From: Bordetella sp.
GTDB taxonomy: Bacteria; Pseudomonadota; Gammaproteobacteria; Burkholderiales; Burkholderiaceae_B
NCBI GenBank assembly: GCA_027450125.1
Contig: DAIDKG010000581.1
Coordinates: 1 to 6,138, forward strand
Length of the DNA: 6,138 nucleotides
Reading direction: 5' to 3'
Under the pieces are notes generated by a model. That model ran no database searches. It was given only the letters and a program-made list of their open reading frames with translations, and was not told the DNA's origin. The position numbers and the translations under genes are program-made. Of this stretch, positions 1 to 6,138 are shown piece after piece (the first letter of the stretch is position 1; each line of letters starts with the position of its first letter).

Positions 1-1829
1 TGATGATCCACTCGCTCTACAGCAACAAGGAAATCTTCCTGCGCGAGCTGGTCTCCAATGCGTCCGATGCCTGCGACAAGCTGCGCTTCGAGGCCATCGA
101 CCACCCTGAACTGCTGGCCGGCGACAGCGAGCTGGCCATCCGCGTGTCGTACGACAAGGCGGCGCGCACCCTCACCATTTCCGACAACGGCATCGGCCTG
201 TCGCGCGACGAGGCCGTCGCCAACCTGGGCACCATCGCCCGCTCGGGCACGCGCGAGTTCTTCTCGCAGCTCACCGGCGACAAGCAGAAGGACGCCCAGC
301 TCATCGGCCAGTTCGGCGTGGGCTTCTATTCCTCGTTCATCGTGGCCGACAAGGTCACCGTGGTGAGCCGCCGCGCCGGGAGCGAAAGCGCCATACGCTG
401 GGAGTCCGACGGACAGGGCGAATTCACCATCGGCGAGGCCGAGCGCGCCGGCCGCGGCACGGACGTGACGCTGCACCTGCGCGCCGACGAGGACGAGCTG
501 CTCAACGGCTGGAAGCTGCGCGAGATCCTGCGCCGCTACTCCGATCACATCTCGCTTCCCATCCGCATGGCCAAAGAAGAGTGGGACGCCGAAAAGAACG
601 AGCAGGTCGTGAAGGACGAATGGGAAGCAGTCAACCAGGCCAATGCCCTGTGGACCCGTGCCAAGTCCGATATCGCCGACGATCAGTACCGCGAGTTCTA
701 CAAGACCATCTCGCACGACTTCGACGACCCGCTGGCCTGGACGCACAACCGCGTGGAAGGCCGCAGCGAATACACCCAGCTGCTCTACCTGCCCAAGCAC
801 GCGCCCTTCGACCTGTGGGACCGCGACGCGCGCCGCGGCGTCAAGCTCTATGTCAAGCGCGTGTTCATCATGGACGACGCCGAGCAGTTGCTGCCCTCCT
901 ACCTGCGCTTCGTGCGCGGGGTGATCGATTCGGCCGACCTGCCGCTGAACGTCTCGCGCGAGATCCTGCAGGAAAGCCGCGACGTGCGCGCCATCCGCGA
1001 GGGTTCGGCCAAGCGCATCCTGTCGCTGCTGGAAGACCTGGCCGAGAACAGGAAGGACGAATACGCCGCTTTCTGGACCGAGTTCGGCCAGGTGCTCAAG
1101 GAAGGCACCGGCGAAGACCCGGCCAACCGCGAGCGCCTCGCCAAGCTGCTGCGCTTTGCCTCGACCCATACGGGCGATGCGGCGCAGACCGTGTCGCTGG
1201 CCGATTACCTCTCGCGCGCCAAGGAAGGCCAGGACAAGATCTACTACGTCACGGCCGACTCCCATGCCGCGGCTGCCAGCAGCCCGCACCTGGAGATCTT
1301 CCGCAAGAAAGGCATCGAAGTGCTGCTGCTGTCGGACCGCGTGGACGAATGGATGCTGTCCTACCTGCGCGAGTTCGAGGGCAAGTCGCTGGTGTCCGTG
1401 GCCAAGGGCGGTCTGGACCTGGCCGACCTGGCCGACGAAGAAGAAAAGAAGCGGCAGACCGAGGTGGCCGAGGAATTCAAGCCGCTGGTCGAACGCCTGC
1501 AGGAGACGCTGAAAGAGCAGGTCAAGGAGGTGCGCGTCACCCTGCGCCTGGTGGACTCGCCAGCCTGCGTGGTGGTCGGCCAGAACGAACTGAGCCCGCA
1601 TCTGCTGCGCATGCTCAAGGCCGCCGGGCAGGACGCCCCCGATGTGAAGCCGGTGCTCGAGATCAATCCCGAGCATGCGCTGATCGGCCGCATCGGCAAG
1701 GCCTCCGATGACGAGTTCGGCGATTGGGCCAGGCTGCTGCTGGACCAGGCCATGCTGGCCGATGGTGCGCAGATCGCCGACCCGGCCGCATTCGTCAAGC
1801 GCATGAATGCGCTGCTGCTCAAGGCCTGA
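1..1829 (+). CDS. htpG: HtpG, bacterial Hsp90 molecular chaperone (5' end cut off by window)
   Basis: This is the cytosolic ATP-dependent Hsp90 homodimer that helps clients fold under stress. The visible 608 residues align from E. coli HtpG Met20 to its C-terminus, so about 19 codons lie left of the window and the ATG at base 3 is internal. Numbering from that Met, the GHKL ATPase domain (about 1-195) has the N-box with E15, the equivalent of catalytic E34, and N19. It also has DNGIG at 61-65, the lid LGTIARSGT at 75-83 and QFGVGFYS at 103-110. The middle domain (about 215-480) carries [19 protein letters not shown] and [11 protein letters not shown], whose R319 should be the arginine that contacts ATP phosphate. 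The rest is the dimerisation domain. There is no MEEVD tail, as expected for the bacterial form. The frame is intact to TGA at 1827-1829. No promoter is visible because the 5' end is missing. Identity is near certain. Confidence 0.98.
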   Translation, partial: MIHSLYSNKEIFLRELVSNASDACDKLRFEAIDHPELLAGDSELAIRVSYDKAARTLTISDNGIGLSRDEAVANLGTIARSGTREFFSQLTGDKQKDAQLIGQFGVGFYSSFIVADKVTVVSRRAGSESAIRWESDGQGEFTIGEAERAGRGTDVTLHLRADEDELLNGWKLREILRRYSDHISLPIRMAKEEWDAEKNEQVVKDEWEAVNQANALWTRAKSDIADDQYREFYKTISHDFDDPLAWTHNRVEGRSEYTQLLYLPKHAPFDLWDRDARRGVKLYVKRVFIMDDAEQLLPSYLRFVRGVIDSADLPLNVSREILQESRDVRAIREGSAKRILSLLEDLAENRKDEYAAFWTEFGQVLKEGTGEDPANRERLAKLLRFASTHTGDAAQTVSLADYLSRAKEGQDKIYYVTADSHAAAASSPHLEIFRKKGIEVLLLSDRVDEWMLSYLREFEGKSLVSVAKGGLDLADLADEEEKKRQTEVAEEFKPLVERLQETLKEQVKEVRVTLRLVDSPACVVVGQNELSPHLLRMLKAAGQDAPDVKPVLEINPEHALIGRIGKASDDEFGDWARLLLDQAMLADGAQIADPAAFVKRMNALLLKA

Positions 1830-1837
1830 ACCCCGCA

Positions 1838-1877
1838 CGGCCGGGGGACGGCGCGAGCGCAAGCCGTCCCTCGGCCG
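1838..1877 (+). terminator. Strong GC-rich hairpin after htpG, probable terminator without a U-tract
   Basis: Nine bases after the htpG stop, 1838-1852 pairs with 1863-1877 as a 15-bp stem. All pairs are Watson-Crick except one G-U (1844/1871), and the loop is 10 nt (1853-1862). The core arms are GGGACGGC and GCCGTCCC. No T-run follows, so this is not a textbook intrinsic terminator. In GC-rich bacteria such a stem may still end transcription or protect the 3' end of the mRNA. The position right after the stop codon supports this role. Confidence 0.6.
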
Positions 1878-2026
1878 AGGCCGGCAACGGCAACGTACCG
1901 GCCGCGACTGTACAGGCGCGCAGGACTGTCCCGCGCGGGGCGGATGATGCGGGGCCGGCCGACATTGCCGGCGCCATCATGGCGGCGGCAAGGGCTGCGC
2001 GGCTCAGGCAGGCCTTCGGTGCCTGG
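1878..2026. other. Intergenic region between convergent htpG and the 108-residue gene, with further stems
   Basis: No coding signal is convincing here. Two further inverted repeats are present besides the htpG hairpin. GGCCGG at 1879-1884 pairs with CCGGCC at 1898-1903. Bases 1965-1975 pair with 1981-1991 around the loop ATCAT, giving 10 of 11 pairs with one G-G mismatch. The second lies between two converging genes and could work as a terminator on either strand. Neither has a T-run. Confidence 0.4.
2005..2025 (-). terminator. Weak hairpin directly after the 108-residue gene's stop
   Basis: On the minus strand, CAGGCA and TGCCTG (2025-2020 and 2010-2005) form a 6-bp stem with a 9-nt loop, beginning one base after the stop codon at 2029-2027. 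No T-run follows. The stem is short, so a terminator role is only a possibility. The larger stem at 1965-1991 may serve instead. Confidence 0.25.
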
Positions 2027-2353
2027 TCAGAAGTCGTGCACGTTCCATTCGTAGTCGCTGGCGACTTCGCCGATCAGCCGCAGGCGCTCGGCCGGCTCGG
2101 ACACGAGCCCCTGGCAGACCTTGGCGTTGTAGCTCACCAATATCGCCTTGGCGGCATTGACGAATTCGGGAGCGAGGCCCTGGTCTTCGTAGTTGCGCAC
2201 GAACGATTGCGCGACGATGCCCACGATGAAATACAGGCCCGCGTTGTGCACGTCCGTTTTCATCAACTGGAAGGCGTCCTTGTAGAACGTCTTGAACGTA
2301 TCGGTTCCGGGACTGGAATCGGCAAAGCGTTTTGCAATGTCTGTAAAGCTCAT
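2027..2353 (-). CDS. Uncharacterised 108-residue soluble protein
   Basis: I do not recognise this protein and assign no function. It runs from ATG at 2353-2351 to TGA at 2029-2027. The open frame extends further upstream, but this start is chosen because AGGAA lies six bases before the ATG. The upstream stretch also overlaps hairpin-rich intergenic DNA and reads as arginine-rich, unlikely sequence. The protein begins MSFTDIAKRF and looks mostly helical and soluble, with no signal peptide. A moderately hydrophobic segment, LYFIVGIVAQSFV (about 40-52), is too short and mixed to call a membrane helix. There is one cysteine (C80). The C-terminus is polar and aromatic (DYEWNVHDF). The high-GC third positions and good ribosome site favour a real gene. 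It follows the transporter gene on the same strand after a 145-base gap with hairpins, so it is probably transcribed separately. Confidence 0.8.
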   Translation of the reverse strand: MSFTDIAKRFADSSPGTDTFKTFYKDAFQLMKTDVHNAGLYFIVGIVAQSFVRNYEDQGLAPEFVNAAKAILVSYNAKVCQGLVSEPAERLRLIGEVASDYEWNVHDF

Positions 2354-2405
2354 GTTCGTTCCTATTCTGGGCTGGGCGAGAGGCGCTTTCGACAGGCCCA
2401 ACGCC

Positions 2406-2411
2406 ATCATA
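2406..2411 (-). promoter_or_regulatory. Possible -10 element for the 108-residue gene
   Basis: The minus strand reads TATGAT at 2411-2406, five of six matches to the sigma-70 -10 consensus, about 52 bases before the ATG at 2353. No good -35 is present at the right distance: the hexamer 17 bases upstream, in the preceding hairpin, is CGCAAA. A TTGACG just upstream (2418-2413) is too close to pair with this -10. Treat as a weak candidate. Confidence 0.25.
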
Positions 2412-2419
2412 TCGTCAAC

Positions 2420-2438
2420 CCGCCGCACTTTGCGGCGG
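2420..2438 (-). terminator. Hairpin between the MFS gene and the 108-residue gene, likely MFS terminator
   Basis: CCGCCGCA (2420-2427) and TGCGGCGG (2431-2438) form a perfect 8-bp stem with a 3-nt loop, about 60 bases downstream of the transporter stop on the minus strand. The following bases (GTTGACGAT) contain no real T-run. A second dyad nearby, centred on the palindrome GTCCGCGGAC at 2446-2455, has outer CGCG arms at 2441-2444 and 2457-2460. The two stems in tandem suggest transcription from the transporter gene largely ends here. Confidence 0.45.
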
Positions 2439-2498
2439 TGCGCGGGTCCGCGGACGCGCGAGCGGCCGTAGCCCCGCCGAGCCGATGCGTGCCGCAAC

Positions 2499-3704
2499 TC
2501 AGTCGAGTTCGGCGCCCTTGAGCTCGGGGATCAGGAACAGCGTCGCCAGCATATCGACCACGTAGATGGCCGCCAGCAGCCCGATGGCGATCTGAAACGA
2601 GTATGCCGAGGCGAGCGTGCCCACGACCAGCGGACCGAAGCCGCCGATGGCGCGGCCGATATTGAACAGGACGTTTTGCGCGGTCGCCCTGGCCTCGGTG
2701 GGGTAGGCCTCGGACATCAGTGCGCCGTAGCCGCCCACCATGCCGTTGACGAACATGCCCATGACGGCGCCGGCCCAGAGCATCGAGTAGGGATCGGACA
2801 GCCGCGCATACACCAGGACCATGACCACCGCGCCGGCCTGGAACAACAGAAAGGCAGGCTTGCGCCCGATGCGGTCGGCCAGCTGGCCGAAGATCCAGAT
2901 GCCGATCATCATGCCGGCGATGGCCACCGAGGTCCAGAACGCCGACCTGGCCAAGGTGAAGCCGAGCTTGTGGGACAGGAAGCCTGGCATCCAGATCATG
3001 ATCCCGTAGTAACCGAAGTTCTGCACGCCGCACAGGACCACCAGTCCCAGGCTGGTGCGGGCGGTGCGGCCGTCCTTGACCAGCAGCTTGAAGGCATTGC
3101 CGCGCGTCCCTCTTTGCCGGGCATGACGCATGAACAGCTCGGGCTCATGCAGCCTGCCGCGGATCAGCCAGGCGATCAGCGCCGGGATCACGCCCACCAG
3201 GAACATGCCGCGCCAGCCGATATGGGGCAGCAGCGCCGGGGTCAGCAATGCGGCCAGGAGCACGCCGACCTGCCAGCCCAGCGCGACATGCGAACACGCC
3301 CTCGCCCGCAGCCTGGCCGGCCAGGCTTCCGCGGCCAGGGCCATGCCGATGCCGAACTCGCCGCCCAGGCCGACGCCCGCCAGCGTGCGATAGACGAGCA
3401 GATCTTCATACCCGCGCGCAAAGGCGCACAAGCCGGTGAACAGCGCGAACATCACGATGGTCCAGGTCAGTACGCGAACGCGGCCGTAGCGGTCGCTGAG
3501 CGCGCCGAAGACCATGCCGCCGGCGACGGCGCCGATCAGCGTCCAGGTCACCAGCGCGCCTGCCTGCCCGTGCGTCAGGTGCAAGTCCGCAGAGATCCGA
3601 TCCAGCATGAAACCCAGGATCAGCAGGTCGAAACCATCCATCGCATAGCCGATGGCAGAACCGGCCAGGGTCTTCCACCCGTAGCTCGTCACTTGCGCTT
3701 GCAC
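2499..3704 (-). CDS. MFS transporter, 12-helix organic-acid or sugar-acid:proton symporter type
   Basis: This is a 401-residue inner-membrane carrier of the major facilitator superfamily, probably a proton symporter for a small organic or aromatic acid or a sugar acid. Helix 1 holds DGFD (23-26), an acidic motif typical of the aromatic-acid and sialate symporter branches. The loop 2-3 signature GALSDRYGRVRV is at 67-78, and its second-half copy GQLADRIGRKPA at 273-284. An RTLAGVGLGGEFGIG motif is at 106-120, and a YPTEARATAQN motif, typical of this branch, at 334-344. Hydrophobic stretches fit 12 helices with a charged central loop at about 183-215. The start is GTG at 3704-3702, supported by AAGGGA about eight bases upstream. 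A GTG four codons later has no such site. The stop is TGA at 2501-2499. The substrate cannot be read from the sequence, and no catabolic gene is adjacent to suggest one. An inverted repeat upstream hints at repressor or activator control. Confidence 0.93.
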   Translation of the reverse strand: MQAQVTSYGWKTLAGSAIGYAMDGFDLLILGFMLDRISADLHLTHGQAGALVTWTLIGAVAGGMVFGALSDRYGRVRVLTWTIVMFALFTGLCAFARGYEDLLVYRTLAGVGLGGEFGIGMALAAEAWPARLRARACSHVALGWQVGVLLAALLTPALLPHIGWRGMFLVGVIPALIAWLIRGRLHEPELFMRHARQRGTRGNAFKLLVKDGRTARTSLGLVVLCGVQNFGYYGIMIWMPGFLSHKLGFTLARSAFWTSVAIAGMMIGIWIFGQLADRIGRKPAFLLFQAGAVVMVLVYARLSDPYSMLWAGAVMGMFVNGMVGGYGALMSEAYPTEARATAQNVLFNIGRAIGGFGPLVVGTLASAYSFQIAIGLLAAIYVVDMLATLFLIPELKGAELD

Positions 3705-3710
3705 GTTGAT

Positions 3711-3716
3711 TTTCCC
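3711..3716 (-). promoter_or_regulatory. Ribosome binding site that decides the GTG start of the MFS gene
   Basis: On the minus strand, a purine run (AAGGGA followed by AAA) lies about eight bases before the GTG at 3704. The nearest upstream ATGs are not in frame with a usable site, so the GTG is the best start. Confidence 0.6.
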
Positions 3717-3729
3717 TTGGGGGTATTGG

Positions 3730-3751
3730 TTGATTCACGAATCTCAATCAA
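3730..3751. promoter_or_regulatory. Operator-like inverted repeat upstream of the MFS gene
   Basis: TTGATT (3730-3735) and AATCAA (3746-3751) are perfect inverted half-sites separated by 10 bases. Nested inside is a second dyad, GATTC-AC-GAATC (3732-3743). A further TTGATT copy is at 3706-3711, 24 bases from the first. The dyad begins 26 bases upstream of the GTG. A minus-strand TATCAT at 3759-3754 resembles a -10 box and would place the transcription start inside or next to the dyad. This is consistent with a dimeric regulator site, but no regulator gene is in view and the -35 is poor. Confidence 0.4.
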
Positions 3752-4060
3752 AAATGATACCGGCTTGCGCTGTTCCAACCCGGAAATACCCCTAGCGGAC
3801 CGGACCTCGACCATCCATGCGTCGGGCCGCGAGCCGGGCGCCAGTGCGCCTCCCCGGAGAAATCCCCGCATTCAGCAACATGACGGGTTTGGGCCAGGGC
3901 CCGGCATCGGGTCGTCCGCGACGCGGCCGATGTCGCGGCAGGCCAACAACCGGCAACGCGGATTGCCTGCAGCCACTAGAATTGGGGCGGCTGCCACGGC
4001 GGCAACAGGAATTGCGCGGCCCGGGACAGGCCTCCGCATGCGGAAAGACTGCCAATGACA
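3752..4060. other. Divergent intergenic region with no convincing gene
   Basis: This stretch lies between the divergent MFS and wcaJ-like genes. Open frames here on both strands give proline/arginine-rich translations without family features and lack good ribosome sites, so I reject them as genes. There is a perfect 7-bp stem, CCGCGAC (3916-3922) with GTCGCGG (3932-3938), around a 9-nt loop. A plus-strand TAGAAT at 3977-3982 resembles a -10 box about 100 bases before the wcaJ-like ATG, but the hexamer 17 bases upstream (CAACGC) is not a -35. The long leader would leave room for regulation or a small RNA, though nothing proves either. Confidence 0.45.
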
Positions 4061-4062
4061 GC

Positions 4063-4068
4063 GAGGGA
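4063..4068 (+). promoter_or_regulatory. Ribosome binding site before the wcaJ-like gene
   Basis: GAGGGA at 4063-4068 is the only clear Shine-Dalgarno sequence ahead of the gene. It sits nine bases (counting from GAGGG) before the ATG at 4077, which opens only an 11-codon frame, and 13 bases before the in-frame ATG at 4081. The spacing fits the short frame slightly better than the long one, which leaves the true start of the big gene open. Confidence 0.5.
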
Positions 4069-4076
4069 ATCCAGCC

Positions 4077-4153
4077 ATGAATGCAAGCAATCAAGCGATG
4101 TCGACTCCATGATTTCAAGGGTTGGCGCAGTTCTCCTTCCCGGCGCGGCCTGA
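4077..4153 (+). other. Two ATGA-linked mini-ORFs at the start of the wcaJ-like gene
   Basis: An ATG at 4077, well spaced from GAGGGA, opens 11 codons ([11 protein letters not shown]) ending in TGA at 4110-4112. That stop overlaps an ATG at 4109 as ATGA. The second frame encodes 14 residues ([14 protein letters not shown]) and stops at 4151-4153, five bases before the in-frame ATG at 4159. The arrangement could be a translated leader coupled to a 4159 start, or chance overlap with the true N-terminus read from 4081. I favour chance because the 4081 frame shows family similarity just before 4159. Confidence 0.25.
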
Positions 4154-5568
4154 TCAGCATGCTTCGAGCCGGCCAGCTGACCCTGCACTACAGCGCGCTC
4201 ATGGTCCTGATCGGACTTGCGTGCGCGCTATGCAATGTGGTGCCTTTCTATTTCGTGTCCGTCCATCTCGATCTGGAATCGCTGGGCGATCTTTTCTGGA
4301 TACGCTACCTGATCGGCGGCGTGTCCTTCATGGCCTTTGCCAACTTCCGCCAGCTCATCACGGCGCGCAACCTGTGGTGGCTGCTCAGCCGCGGCGTCGC
4401 CCGCTGGGCCTGGGTCCTGCTGACCGTGCTGCTGAGCCTGATCTATACCGTGCACGACAATGCTGTCCTGCCGGCGGTCGGCCGCCTGATCTACGAATGG
4501 GTGGCCGTCGCCCTGCCCCTGCAGCTGTTGTGCCTGGCGCTGGGCCGACGCGTCATATATCGGTTCAACAACACGGCCATGAACCGGCGCAAGGCGGTGT
4601 TCTTCGGCATGGGGCCGCAGGCGCGCACCCTGTACCTGCGCCTGCAGCGTTCGCCCATCCTTGGCATCGAGGTGCTGGGCTACTACGCGGCCAAGCCCGT
4701 GGCTGACGACGAGAAGAACACGGGTTCGGTACCGCCTTACCTGGGCACGCACGAAGACGCCTGGCCCCGCATCAAGGCCAGCGAATTCGACACCGTGTTC
4801 ATCCAGCCCTACGACTACTACGACCAGGAGCTGAGCACCCGGATATTCGGCCAGCTCTACGATTCGACGGCCACGATCTACATGGTGCCCGAGACCCGCT
4901 GGGCCGAGGACGTGATCCTGTCGGGTACCGAGATCGCCGGGATTCCTCTGCTGTCCATTCACGACACGCCCATCATCGGGGTGGCCCGGATTTTCAAGCG
5001 GCTGATGGACCTGGCTCTGGGCGGCCTGGCGCTCGTCCTGCTGTCGCCGGTCCTGCTGGTCACCGCGGTGGCGGTGCGCCTGGACTCGCGCGGACCGATC
5101 CTCTTTCGCCAGGTCCGCTACGGCGAGCGCGGGCAGCCCATCAATGTCTACAAATTCCGTTCGATGTATGTCGACGACGGCGGTCCGCTGCGCCAGGTCA
5201 GCCGCAGCGACCCGCGCGTGACGCGCGTGGGCAAGCTCCTGCGCCGCACCTCATTGGACGAACTGCCGCAGCTGATCAATGTGCTGTCCGGCTCGATGAG
5301 TCTGGTCGGGCCGCGCCCGCATGCCGTGGTCCACAACGAACTCTATCGCCAGCAGATCAACGGCTACATGCTGCGCCATAGCATCAAGCCGGGCATCACC
5401 GGATGGGCACAGGTCAACGGTTTGCGCGGCGAGACCGATACGCTGGACAAGATGCAGCGCCGGCTCGAATACGACCGCTACTACATCACGCACTGGTCGC
5501 TGGGGCTGGACTTCCGGATCCTGTTCCTGACCGCCTGGATCGTGGTCCGGGGCGAGAACGCCTATTAA
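4081..5568 (+). CDS. WcaJ-type undecaprenyl-phosphate glucose/hexose phosphotransferase (polysaccharide priming enzyme)
   Basis: This integral membrane enzyme (polyprenyl-phosphate hexose-1-phosphate transferase family) moves a sugar-1-phosphate, often glucose, from a UDP-sugar to undecaprenyl phosphate, the first step of exopolysaccharide or capsule assembly. From the ATG at 4081 it has 495 residues; E. coli WcaJ has 464. Four hydrophobic segments span about 37-155. A Rossmann-like central domain follows, starting at FFGMGP (174-179). The hydrophobic anchor is at about 308-332, and the catalytic domain runs to the C-terminus. Its hallmarks are VYKFRSM (356-362), [11 protein letters not shown] (387-397) with the D393-E394 pair, LVGPRPH (408-414) and [12 protein letters not shown] (436-447). 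The start is uncertain. An ATG at 4159 would give 469 residues, but LISM at 24-27 matches the same stretch in WcaJ, which favours the longer form. The first 19 or so codons have lower third-position GC than the body. The sugar is inferred from the family. Confidence 0.93.
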   Translation: MQAIKRCRLHDFKGWRSSPSRRGLISMLRAGQLTLHYSALMVLIGLACALCNVVPFYFVSVHLDLESLGDLFWIRYLIGGVSFMAFANFRQLITARNLWWLLSRGVARWAWVLLTVLLSLIYTVHDNAVLPAVGRLIYEWVAVALPLQLLCLALGRRVIYRFNNTAMNRRKAVFFGMGPQARTLYLRLQRSPILGIEVLGYYAAKPVADDEKNTGSVPPYLGTHEDAWPRIKASEFDTVFIQPYDYYDQELSTRIFGQLYDSTATIYMVPETRWAEDVILSGTEIAGIPLLSIHDTPIIGVARIFKRLMDLALGGLALVLLSPVLLVTAVAVRLDSRGPILFRQVRYGERGQPINVYKFRSMYVDDGGPLRQVSRSDPRVTRVGKLLRRTSLDELPQLINVLSGSMSLVGPRPHAVVHNELYRQQINGYMLRHSIKPGITGWAQVNGLRGETDTLDKMQRRLEYDRYYITHWSLGLDFRILFLTAWIVVRGENAY

Positions 5569-5588
5569 GGCCTGGCAACGGTGCCTCG

Positions 5589-5603
5589 CGCCGACCGCCG
5601 GCG
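5589..5603. terminator. Small hairpin between convergent genes
   Basis: CGCCG (5589-5593) pairs with CGGCG (5599-5603) around a 5-nt loop, within the 38-base gap between the two convergent stop codons. The stem is short and no T-run follows on either strand, so a shared terminator is only possible. Confidence 0.2.
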
Positions 5604-5606
5604 ACA

Positions 5607-6138
5607 CTAGCGCCCGCGCCACTCCCGCCAGAACAGGGCGAGGAACTTCAGGTCCTCGACCAGATAGCGGCGCACCATGCGGCGCGGTTCGCTCGCCATG
5701 CGCCACAGCCACTCCAGGCCGCTGCGCTGCATCCAGCGCGGCGCCCGGCGCTGCATGCCGATGGCGAACATCATTGCCATGCCGGCGCACAGCACCAGGC
5801 CGCCCGGCAGCGTCGGCGCGTAGCGGAAGGCCCACTTCTCCTGCTTGGGCATGCCCAGGCACACGAACACGACGCGCGGCGCAAGCTCGCGGATGCGGCG
5901 CGCATGCTCCTGCGCTTCGGGGCCGTCGGGATCGTATTGCAGGGACGGACTGAGGATCTCGACGCGCAGGCCCGGGAAGCTGCGGGCAAAACCCTCGCGG
6001 ATGTCGCGCTCGATGCGCGCGTCGCCGCCCAGCACCGCCACCGGCCAGTCCTCGGCCTGCGCCCGCCGGCACAGGGCAACGAAGAGGTCCGCGCCCGTCA
6101 CCCGCTCGGGCAGGGGCCGGCCCACCAGCCGGCTGGTC
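5607..6138 (-). CDS. WecG/TagA/CpsF family glycosyltransferase (GT26), C-terminal part; 5' end beyond window
   Basis: Enzymes of this family add a sugar, classically ManNAc or ManNAcA, to an undecaprenyl-diphosphate-linked saccharide on the cytoplasmic side of the membrane. The visible 176 residues start in mid-frame at the window edge. The reading SRLVGRPLPERVTGADL matches the family segment just after the catalytic Asp-Gly motif, so the GTG at 6125-6123 is an internal valine codon and the N-terminal half, with the catalytic aspartate, is not visible. VLGGD (35-39) and CLGMPKQEKWA (93-103) are family hallmarks, as is RRAPRWMQRSGLEWLWR (130-146). The basic, aromatic C-terminus may sit on the membrane. 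Oddly, where E. coli WecG has GVGGTYD, this protein has CAGMAMM, so that aspartate is replaced by methionine. The stop TAG is at 5609-5607. The gene converges on the wcaJ-like gene and probably belongs to the same polysaccharide pathway. The sugar specificity is unknown. Confidence 0.9.
   Translation of the reverse strand, partial: TSRLVGRPLPERVTGADLFVALCRRAQAEDWPVAVLGGDARIERDIREGFARSFPGLRVEILSPSLQYDPDGPEAQEHARRIRELAPRVVFVCLGMPKQEKWAFRYAPTLPGGLVLCAGMAMMFAIGMQRRAPRWMQRSGLEWLWRMASEPRRMVRRYLVEDLKFLALFWREWRGR

Noticed and set aside
581..1711. 376-codon open frame overlapping htpG in another frame
   Set aside because: It is Arg/Pro/Gly-rich with no recognisable domain and lies wholly inside the well-conserved htpG frame.
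2413..2418. TTGACG as a -35 box for the 108-residue gene
   Set aside because: The TATGAT box lies only a base or two downstream, and the hexamer 17 bases away (CTGTCG) is not a -10.
2354..2497. N-terminal extension of the 108-residue gene to an upstream ATG
   Set aside because: The added 48 residues are Arg-rich, cross the MFS terminator hairpin, and lack a ribosome site as good as the AGGAA before the ATG at 2353.
1724..2521. Open frame running from the end of htpG through the intergenic region
   Set aside because: It overlaps htpG in the wrong frame and is antisense to the 108-residue gene, with no motif or ribosome site.
2676..4058. 460-codon open frame on the plus strand opposite the MFS gene
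   Set aside because: It is antisense to a clear transporter, rich in His/Gln/Pro/Gly with no family motifs, and is the usual shadow of a GC-rich gene.
3792..4188. Several short minus-strand and plus-strand frames in the divergent gap
   Set aside because: They have atypical composition, no ribosome sites, no family resemblance and mutual overlap.
6123..6125. GTG as the start of the GT26 gene
   Set aside because: The frame stays open to the window edge and the upstream residues continue the family motif (SRLVGRPLPERV), so it is an internal valine.

Overview
The window is GC-rich and densely coded, with strong G/C preference at third codon positions. Its HtpG and polysaccharide-enzyme sequences look beta-proteobacterial, most plausibly Burkholderiales, with the Bordetella/Achromobacter group (Alcaligenaceae) as my best guess. 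That placement is recognition from memory and not a computed result. I see no tRNA, rRNA, insertion sequence, CRISPR array or phage gene.

Layout, left to right. (1) Bases 1-1829, plus strand: htpG, the bacterial Hsp90 chaperone, missing about 19 N-terminal codons at the left edge. It is followed by a strong GC-rich hairpin. (2) Bases 2027-2353, minus strand: a 108-residue protein I do not recognise. (3) Bases 2499-3704, minus strand: a 12-helix MFS proton symporter with a GTG start. A hairpin separates it from the small gene, and a TTGATT/AATCAA dyad lies just upstream of its start. (4) Bases 3705-4076: a divergent intergenic region of about 370 bases with no convincing gene. (5) Bases 4081-5568, plus strand: a WcaJ-type undecaprenyl-phosphate sugar phosphotransferase, which starts assembly of a surface polysaccharide. 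(6) Bases 5607-6138, minus strand: the C-terminal part of a WecG/TagA/CpsF (GT26) glycosyltransferase that runs off the right edge and converges on the wcaJ-like gene.

Functionally, the left half is housekeeping (chaperone) plus a transporter of unknown substrate. The right half is the edge of a polysaccharide locus. The WcaJ-like enzyme would place the first sugar phosphate on undecaprenyl phosphate, and GT26 enzymes typically add the next sugar to such lipid-linked intermediates. The two genes are convergent, so they are not one operon, but the pairing suggests a shared pathway.

I found no clearly undescribed system. The points most worth a second look are the crowded start region of the wcaJ-like gene (two ATGA-linked mini-ORFs before an internal ATG), the loss of a usually conserved aspartate in the GT26 protein, the operator-like dyad before the transporter gene, and the orphan 108-residue protein.
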